A stretch of DNA of 64,000 bases, taken from NCBI GenBank assembly GCA_013368445.1, contig JAACJO010000001.1, positions 3,348,001 to 3,412,000 of the forward strand, written 5' to 3'. How positions within the stretch are numbered: the stretch's first letter is position 1; each line of letters opens with the position of its first letter. Below the pieces are notes generated by a model. It had not been told where the DNA came from and made no database searches. It worked only from the letters and a program-made list of their open reading frames with translations. A program made the translations under genes and the position numbers. Shown one piece after another: positions 56,595-64,000 of the stretch. The stretch comes from Leucocoprinus leucothites. Taxonomy: Eukaryota; Basidiomycota; Agaricomycetes; Agaricales; Agaricaceae.

Positions 56595-57877
56595 TTAGGC
56601 TAGCGATTTCTCTTTCTCTTGTGCTGCTAGTTTCTCTGCCTCTGGAGCTCTAGAAGCAAAGTAAGTAAACAGGAATATTTAGATTAAATTTGAACGCTAC
56701 TTACATGAAAACTAATGCAGTATCAGTTGACGATGTATCAATTGTAGTCTTATCCTGTCGTGCATTGGTGGACCTCGTAAATTGCATGGCCGACATATCC
56801 GGAACATTTGCCTCTCTTGCAGCAGCCTCAGCTTTGCTCTTCTCAAACCGTATCAAGAACCAGTTGAACGCAACTCCAATAATTGGAGCATTCTAGTTAC
56901 ATGAATCAGCTAGTGATCTTCGATTTTGCACTCAATCACTCACCAGTACACTAATCATGCTAACCGCAAATTCCTCTTTGCCGAACCATACCAACAGGTG
57001 GGCAAAGGTGATTGAGAAGTAAAGAAGGCCGGATTCGGCTACAATACGAATGGCAAGGTGTAGATGCTTCACAGATCCGGAATGCTTGGTTTCCTCTGCG
57101 GCCTGGTATATCCTTCGTATCAACATCACTATAAACAGACAGGATGCATGAGGTCTGAGAAGCATAAATTCAAAATATTCATACTCACTGGAGGAATAAG
57201 CATTCAAAAGGACCGTGCTGATCCAGAACGGCAAGAGGACAATCCCTGGGCCAAACGACATCTCAACGGTTGCCCAAGCGTAGGGTCCAATGTTGGGGTT
57301 GCTCAGGTGGGCAATTTGCAGATAAATCTGAAGCACGGTGCAAACAAATCCGGCGAGCCAGAAAAAGAGTGGAAAGATTATAAAGACATATTGCCTTTCA
57401 TAGATAACCCAGACCCTGTATATCTATGACCCGTTTAGGGGATGAAACGATGAACGAAAAAGATAGCCTACCAGGACCATATCGGCCAGTAGGACGTTTG
57501 AGTTAGCCATGGTGCACTATGGAAAATCATTATCAGATCCTCGTGTGACGGTGGGAAGAAAAATATGTTGAACTCACAGAAACAATACTCTCCCATTGTG
57601 GGCCCCCATTGTAAGGCACTCCAGGACCCACAGTAATGAAGTGTTGAGCCTTTTCCACTACACCTCGAACGGTCATGGATAGATAAACCACATTACAAGC
57701 AAATATGAGGAATGTAATGAACAGAATGTTCCACCGAATCTTCGGCTTGAGCCTCCACCCATCGTCTGCTATGAGCAACCAGCGAAGACAGACCAATAAA
57801 GTGGCAAAGTAGAGGCCAAACGCAAAGGCGCCCGTAAATGTAACAGCAATGGAACGTGGGAGGGGTATGATGGTCAT
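56595..57877 (-). CDS. Agaricomycete seven-helix protein, paralogue B
   Basis: Minus strand: MTIIPLPRSIAVTFTGAFAF, then GLYFATLLVCLRWLLI, WNILFITFLIFACNVVYLSM, an ADMVL-containing exon near 57500-57470, VWVIYERQYVFIIFPLFFWL, VCTVLQIYLQIAHLSNPNIG, GPGIVLLPFWISTVLLNAYS, RRIYQAAEETKHSGSVKHLH, LAIRIVAESGLLYFSITFAH and LLVWFG. The last helix is NAPIIGVAFNWFLIRFEKSK. The reading frame meets a TAA overlapping the donor of a final intron (TTCAT then gtaagt). Splicing adds APEAEKLAAQEKEKSLA and a TAA at 56595. Motif order is the same as in paralogues A and C. No signal peptide is obvious, so helix 1 probably acts as the signal anchor. Function is unknown. Confidence 0.78.
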
Positions 57878-59512
57878 CGTGATTCGTGACGAGCCTCTAC
57901 TACTATCAGCTTCAAAAGGGTCAGAAACTTCACTTGTAGGGGCGGGCGGGGATATTAAGGCTGTAGCTTCAGCCCTCGTTCGAGCATTTTATTCTAGAGG
58001 ATTGTCGCTAGTTTGGCTTCTTTGATGACAAGTGCTAATTCTGATTTTCTGCTAGGTGATGGTGGGATATATCATTCATTGCTGTAAATCTTATCTTTGA
58101 TGAGACCTCATCTGACCGGCAATGAGATACCAGTATCAGACTGAGAAGAATCCCGTAATCTATCCACCAGAGACAGAACTAGCTTGGCTACGAGTTTTCT
58201 CCCCCAATAAGTTTTCAGTCTTCCGACTAGATATTCTCTAGTACCTGGATTTAATTATCCACGGTTGCCGAAAATATGTTTGAAACTAAAATGTTTCAAA
58301 TTGACATCATGGATTCTTCTGTCAACCGTGTAGAAAGAGATACCTTGAATGGTTTGATGAGCTCTTGAGCTTTACAGCCACACGAGTAGTAGGATGAGGC
58401 ATCCCCTCATCATTTCGCTCAAATAATTATATGAACTGATACTAATCCCAATGCTCCCTGCCTCGATAACTACTCACCGTTCGACTAATTCAAAAGGCAC
58501 TTCTCAATGAGGCTGTGCTAGGATTATGGCTCAGCGAAATCATGAGGTCACAAGTTCGGCCAGTATTGACATCATGGGAGGACATGGGAAAATACCGTGT
58601 TGGGGCCGCCGGCGGCTGATCACAGTGATGGACGCTCATGTTAACAGTCATTCATTCAACTGCAACTGGAACCGAACCACCAAGCGTTCCGCCAATGAGG
58701 CAAAGGACCACGTTTTCCAATTAGTTTCACTGTAGGCGCACCAGTCTCCGGCTTGAAGAGCTCTAGCCCAAAGTTCCCCAGGACTGTCCGCCTTGAATTA
58801 TATCTGAATCTGTGCGTTTTTATTAGCTTGGCATTCTTTCGGGTAGTCACTTGACAGCTCACAAACCCTTGATCAACGGCTGAAATGTGGCCGATTGCTA
58901 TATCAAAGACATCATTTTCCTATCGCACTCAACGTCCAACACCGAACAATAATTGGAGGCTACGCTCCACAAGTTGAGAGAAACATTCTTGATTTGGGTT
59001 AGTTAGGTTCAAGCTGCCACGCACCGACTTAGACACGAAAGGGCAATACTGTTACTAGGACCCAGTGGTGGATTTCCAGTCAGTTTGGCGCTAACAGCAA
59101 AACCTCAGCCTCAAATAATCGTACTTGTTGATCGTTCAATGACCCGGTAGATCATTGGGCAATGGGTTTCGAAGTCGATAACGGCTCAGCCAATGATGAC
59201 GTTGCTATTAATTGTAGCCAGCCAGTCACTGATCGCTGGAAGCACAGTGGTACAGGATTAGTATCCATCCATTCGTGGCATCTTTTTCTCAATGCTGACC
59301 CACATTGAACCCACAGAAGAATTTTAGACGCTATTCAGGGGTGAGTGGTGAGTTTATGTTTACACTCAGCGAATCTGGCAGACACAGCTAATCAGAAATC
59401 TGATAGTAATGTGGAAACCCAGGTTGAACGCACTTGAATGTTTGCAAGGAATTTTTGATTAAATACAAGATAGTTTGTAAGCGTAGAGTACAATAGAAGA
59501 GACAAAATCCTT
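57878..59512. other. Spacer between seven-helix paralogues B and C
   Basis: 1.6 kb of DNA in which I find no gene. Short frames at 58526-58735 and 58656-58862 oppose each other and have no domain. No trace of a fourth paralogue was noticed. Confidence 0.45.
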
Positions 59513-60901
59513 TTAAGATCTGCTGTCAAGGTGGTGATATCCCAGTTTCCTTTCCCTGCATGGGATGACCAAGTTCAGCATCACTCAGCGATCTACCCCA
59601 ACAATCAATAAATATCCTTGCGCAACTACGGTGGGCCCCAAGATTACACTCACATGAAATGAATTGGGGACTCTTGAGGAGAGGTATTACGAGACTCTTG
59701 TGTCGACAAGAGGGAGGTATCGAACTGGATGGTCGTCAGATTTGGTCCATTGGAACCGGAATCGGTGGCGGCAATATTCTCGGCTTTGGTCTGTTCGAAA
59801 CGGAGTAAAAACCAGTTGAATGCGATACCAGTTACTGGTGCATTCTAGAAAATTCAATCGAGTACCAAGGGAAAAAATCATGCTCGGTTAGTCGATTTTT
59901 CCAGAACAAGGGATGGTGAAGGGGGTATAGTACGCACCAACATGCCAATAATAGTGACCGGAAATTCTTTATCGCCGAACCAGACCAAGAGATGTGCGAA
60001 GGTGATGGAGAGGTTCAAAAGCCCAGACTCTGCGATGATGCGAATAGCAAGATGCAGATGTTTTACTGAGATGTATTGTCGAACATTTTTTGCAGGACCA
60101 TAGATACGTCGGATGAGCGCCGCTAGCACAAGAAAAAAAAAGAATGGTAGCCGGTAAAATTATTTGAAAATCCTGAGTCGGAGGTGGGTACTTACCCGTA
60201 GCATAGGCATTTAAGAGAACAGTGCTAATCCAAAACGGCAAGAGCACAATTCCCGGGCCGAAAGACATGCTCACAGCCGCCCATCTATACGGGCTGATTG
60301 ACGGATTGTGGACGTGCGCGTCTTGCAGATAAATTTGGAGAATGGTGCATACCAGTGCACCCAACCAGAAAAAGCTGGGAAATACAACGATCAAAAGTCG
60401 TTTGCCATAGACGACCCAGCATCGGTAGATCTGATAAAGTATCCCTGTAAGAGGATAGGAGATGTTTGTGTCCTGGGGGATGGCTTACGAGGATAGCATC
60501 GGCTGAAAGGACAACAACGTTGGCCGTCGTGCACTGGGGGGTTTATGAAGTCGGGATCGGTTGAGTATGTAGTGCTCTTGACGTACGATGACGATACTCC
60601 TCCATACAATCTGACTTGGTGTGGGCGGTGGTGTATGCGTGGTTGCCTCCCATGCAGCCTCCATTGTCTCGTGTAAAACCAAAGCCACATACACCGTAGT
60701 GCACGCGAATATGAGAAAAGTAGTGAATAGAATCGTCCACCTTATCTCGCAGGCCTTTCGGAGGGATCCCCAAGGGCATCCGTCATCTTTACCCCTGAAG
60801 AGGAGCCACCGAAGACAGACGAGTAGAGTAGCAAGGTAAAGCCCGTATGCGAGCGCTCCTGTAAATGAGGCTGCTACGAGCTTGGGCAGTGGTAGCACCA
60901 T
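59513..60901 (-). CDS. Agaricomycete seven-helix protein, paralogue C
   Basis: Minus strand: MVLPLPKLVAASFTGALAYG, LYLATLLVCLRWLLF, a longer charged loop (RGKDDGCPWGSLRKACEIRW), TILFTTFLIFACTTVYVALV, an exon with TTANVVVLSADAIL, CWVVYGKRLLIVVFPSFFWL, LVCTILQIYLQDAHVHNPSI, GPGIVLLPFWISTVLLNAYA, RRIYGPAKNVRQYISVKHLH, LAIRIIAESGLLNLSITFAH, LLVWFG and NAPVTGIAFNWFLLRFEQTK. As in the other two copies, a TGA overlaps the donor of a terminal intron (TTCAT then gtgagt). Splicing to ggaaaggaaac gives MERKLGYHHLDSRS and ends at 59513. It is an intact paralogue with a longer first loop than A and B. Function is unknown. Confidence 0.77.
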
Positions 60902-61697
60902 GGTGGTTTCAACAGTTTGGACTCCCTCAGCGATGCTGACGTTTTAAATCCCTTGGCTTCCCGAAGCTAGCGCTCCGGATTTGTACCACTCCATTGGTGG
61001 GATTTAGATATCACGGTCTCTGCAAAAGATAATTATAACCAAATGACTCCGAGCCCTGAGAGGTAAACCTGAACGAGTCAGGGAACGAGCTCTCAAGATT
61101 TTTAGTATTCGAGTTGGGTGATAGTATGTGCCATTGCTGAAAAGTCTGAAGGATGCCGTCGAAGCTGAAATGTCTTCAGTCCATCCTGACCGATTGGCGT
61201 CACGCCGGACAACGGGAATCATTAGTTCTGTCCTTGGAAGTTGATTATATCAAAAGACCATCATTTTGACTGGTCTCAAAAACCCTTTATCCCGCGCCGT
61301 CCTACTTTGGAAAGTATCTTCACAGCGCTCATTGAGCTGCCTCCAGCTATTTCAGGATGTTCATCAGCGAGACAATCGGGACGAGTGATAGCCAAGCAAA
61401 ACCCACTCGTTGCTCTTGGTTGCAACATAACCACTAGCACTGCATAGGATCATACTGCATCATCCCTATGCCCAATAAGCCTTGAAAACCAACAGTTCCA
61501 GCGCTCAGCTGAGCACCACATGCCCGTGGAAAGCCATGACGATGGTGCAAAGATTAGCGCCAATTAGCGCTCGTCAGGGACCACTGGGGTTAACCTACAA
61601 ACAATCACAAACAATATAAAGGTGGGCATGGCAACGGCTGGGATGGTGAGAGAGAGAGAAATGTTGAAAGGGCGTTTTACTTCCTAATAATCAGATC
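60902..61697. other. Divergent intergenic region
   Basis: Nearly 0.8 kb lies between the start of paralogue C and the start of the SH3 gene. No gene is seen. It contains the TATA-like element of the SH3 gene at 61615-61620. Confidence 0.5.
61615..61620 (+). promoter_or_regulatory. TATA box of SH3-domain gene
   Basis: A tataaa element within caatataaagg lies 78 bases before the start codon, downstream of two copies of acaaacaatca. Confidence 0.5.
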
Positions 61698-63720
61698 ATG
61701 ACCTCTTTTGTTGAATGTAAGTCAACAATCAAAGCTCACAATAAATGCGAATTACTGAACTTTCTGACTAGCCCCATCGCGGCCTCTCTCGCTGCATATT
61801 GATGGTCCAGCCTCGGCATCTCCCTTTCCATCTCCATCATCCTCTTTCCTCCCTCCTCCCGTCCCAGGTGCACACGAGTTTGCTGTAAAGCCTCCACCGC
61901 GCAAAAAATCTACTCCGAACGTGTCTGCGGCTGCTGTGGCTTCATCTCAAAGTACTGATAACGCACCATCGTCGGATTCTGCAGAAGGCAGTGGAACGGA
62001 GAACAGGGTCCCGCCGGGAACCGTCACAGCAGATTCAGAAGCAATTGTGACGGAGCCTAGTATTACAACAATACCACAACAAAGCTGTTCATCGGAATCA
62101 CAACAGTCTCTACCACAAACCACATCGTCGTCGGACAGCTTGACTGCGCACCAGGACATCGATATGCTTTCACCCACGACGCCCACCCCAGGGTCATTGC
62201 ATTTTTCTTCTGCCGCTGGATCGGCAACAGCCAAACCTCCAGCTACACCTACACAATCCGACATCCAGCCGCGCTCTCGACCTAGCTCAACCTCCTATCA
62301 TCCTTCATCTCTCTCACAATCACAAACATCACAATCACGAGGTGTACCACTCTCACCCGTTCTCACCCACTCACCCTCTCTCGCTTCTTCACGTGCGGCA
62401 CCACCCTCACCTGCAGCTAGTCGTCGAACATCGACGATCTCTGCTCGCTCTTCGAAATCGAATACGAGTGATAGTTTTAGCCCCAGTCATTCGAGGAGGC
62501 AGAGTAAGAGGAGTAGCACTGGGTTTGGTGGGATTAGTTTGGGGTTGACTTCTGTTTCTGGAGGGACGGGAACAGGATCGTCGAAGAGACAGTCGACGTT
62601 GAGTGCGTTGAGTACTGGTAGTGGAAGTGGGGTGCTTGCGCCGCAGAGTGAGGGGGATGAGGATACGACGGGACCTGTGAATGCTACGACGCCTACGATT
62701 GCCACATCTCCGTCCAACACTGCTAGTACCGCTCCAAATACTGCAACAATCGTTGTCACACCTACATCGGCTTCTACCCCTAACAAGCCAACCGCCACAA
62801 AACCCCGCAATCGTCGTCGTTCTAATAAAATTAAAATCCACATCCGAGATTTCGCATTCACAAAATCTGATGACAAGTATCGAGGGTTGGGTTCAGATGT
62901 ACCTAAACCGAACCGCTTCGCTCGTTTGAACAAGAAACTCGGAGGGTCAAAGAAAGTTCGACCGTCATCTAGACGATGGAGTACTGCATCTGAATCTACA
63001 ACTGGTGTGGCGAGTGGTGATGACGCCAACGCGAAATCCAAAGACCGTCGTCGTCGATCTCGCGCTGATGATGACGATGAGGAAGAAGATGAAGACGATG
63101 ACGATGATGATGACGACGACGAAGACGATGATGGATGGTTCAAGCGAGGAATGGGACGGTTCAGCTGGAGTTTTGGGTTATCGAATTTGAGGAAGCAGGT
63201 TCAGCAGGAGGAGGAAGAACGACAGCGGAAAGAACGTGAAGCAGAAGCGGCAGCCGCTGCTGCTGCTGCGTCTGCTAACAACAAATTCTACCCCTCCCGA
63301 GACGAAATGGATTACAACTTTAGCACAACCGAAGATAACCAGAGCAGTGGACGAAGCTCTGAAGTGTACTACGACGCCGAAGACAGCGGCATAACAGACC
63401 CTCACGACAACGACATTGCCACAGATGAACCATTTTACGAAGGTGCCGAGCAAGAAGGTGCCGAACAAGATGAAGAAGAGGAAGAGGAAGAGGAATTGTT
63501 CCCCGGACAATATCGTGCGATGTTTGCATTCGAGCCGGAAGGAACGGCAGAGATGAGGTTGATTGAAGATCAGCTTGTGCGTGTGGTTGGAAGAGGTGGA
63601 GGTGTTGGATGGGCCGTTGTAGTTGTACCTGAGGGTGCGGAGGGTGGTGTGGAGGTTGCACCTGGTGTTAGACATGCGCTTGTGCCTGAGAGTTATTTGG
63701 AGGTTGTTGAGTTGGATTAG
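61698..63720 (+). CDS. SH3-domain protein (Nbp2/Skb5-like)
   Basis: Exon 1 (61698-61716, MTSFVE) joins across a 55-base intron to exon 2 (61772-63720) in frame, giving 655 residues. The N-terminal two thirds are disordered and rich in Ser, Thr and Pro, with a Pro-rich basic patch (EFAVKPPPRKKSTPNVS). A basic segment (KPRNRRRSNKIKIHIRDFAF) is followed by an Asp/Glu run (about 63065-63130) and a Glu/Arg/Ala-rich helix. The C-terminal SH3 domain begins GQYRAMFAFEPEGTAEMRLI and includes EDQLVRVVGRGGGVGWAVVV, ending HALVPESYLEVVELD. The ALxxFxPEGxxEM and GWAVV elements and the ALVPESYLE end recall Nbp2/Skb5-type SH3 adaptors, which in yeast link phosphatases or PAK kinase to stress MAPK pathways. 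The resemblance is confined to the SH3 domain, so the orthology is tentative. Internal GTG starts are not needed because of the upstream exon. Confidence 0.85.
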
Positions 63721-64000
63721 AATTTCGTTCTGTTCCTTTTCTTTTGGTTCTTGATCAATGGGGTTGTGGACTGGGGTTGCGGTTGTTGGAATTTGGTTGA
63801 TGAATGAACTTTTTTTTGTTTCCTTTTTTTTTTTGTGAAATAATTCTCTTTCTTCGGGCGTGTTCATAGTTCTCTTGTTGTAAAAGGGGTTCATATTTGA
63901 CCGAACGTTGCATTTTGCCCCTCACTATATTCGAAATCTTGACTCTGTTGCTCTTGTATGGGTAGAGGATGTACTCAGGATCACCGTGCGTCATGATTTC
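63721..64000. other. 3' flank of SH3 gene
   Basis: T-rich 3' sequence with runs at 63811-63817 and 63825-63834. Small frames on the minus strand here are low-complexity shadows. No gene is seen before the window end. Confidence 0.5.

Noticed and set aside
62487..63143. Minus-strand frame of 218 codons opening with a Ser run
   Set aside because: It is antisense to the acidic stretch of the SH3-domain gene and of low complexity.

Overview
The window comes from the nuclear genome of a mushroom-forming basidiomycete (Agaricomycetes). Genes are broken by many short introns, mostly about 50-70 bases with GT-AG ends. Several families are typical of this group: DUF6534 and DUF6533 seven-helix proteins, a DUF6593 protein, a further Agaricomycete seven-helix family, and CE8 pectin methylesterases. 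I see no prokaryotic features, no CRISPR array, no rRNA or tRNA gene, and no intact transposon. All assignments come from reading translations and splice sites by eye; no database search was run. Many reading frames seen on one strand are shadows of spliced genes on the other.

Layout. 0.3-2.0 kb (+): DUF6534 protein. 2.4-6.1 kb (+): replication factor C large subunit RFC1. 6.4-7.3 kb (+): F-box-like protein. 7.7-9.1 kb (+): p31comet-like protein. 9.4-11.0 kb (-): DUF6533 gene carrying one in-frame stop. 12.2-14.6 kb (-): multi-span membrane protein. 16.7-18.4 and 20.7-22.4 kb (-): tandem DUF6534 paralogues. 25.0-27.4 kb (-): polynucleotide kinase GRC3. 30.6-31.5 kb (+): DUF6593 protein. 31.8-32.7 kb (+): CCAAT-binding subunit HAP5/NF-YC. 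33.1-33.7 kb (-): ribosome-biogenesis factor TSR2.

From 32.7 to 43.3 kb lies a tandem segmental duplication. Each unit holds TSR2, about 2 kb of degraded sequence, a BTB/POZ gene and the 3' end of a pectin methylesterase gene. In the right unit TSR2 is a pseudogene (39.1-39.6 kb) and the BTB gene (41.6-43.0 kb) is intact. In the left unit TSR2 and the BTB gene (36.2-37.6 kb) are intact, but only a 36-base scrap of the methylesterase remains (37.9 kb). Two full pectin methylesterase genes follow (43.3-44.6 and 45.1-46.4 kb, -). Next come an intact DUF6533 gene (47.8-49.3 kb, +), a small secreted LysM protein (50.3-51.0 kb, +) and an SPFH/band-7 protein (51.8-53.9 kb, +). Three tandem seven-helix paralogues follow (54.2-55.5, 56.6-57.9, 59.5-60.9 kb, -), then an SH3-domain protein (61.7-63.7 kb, +).

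Two themes stand out. Housekeeping genes for DNA replication, rRNA processing and transcription alternate with lineage-specific families. The lineage-specific part is dominated by tandem duplication and by polytopic membrane proteins: nine of about 23 loci encode multi-helix proteins with no known ligand or function. The two methylesterases and the LysM protein act outside the cell and fit a plant-associated or litter-degrading lifestyle.
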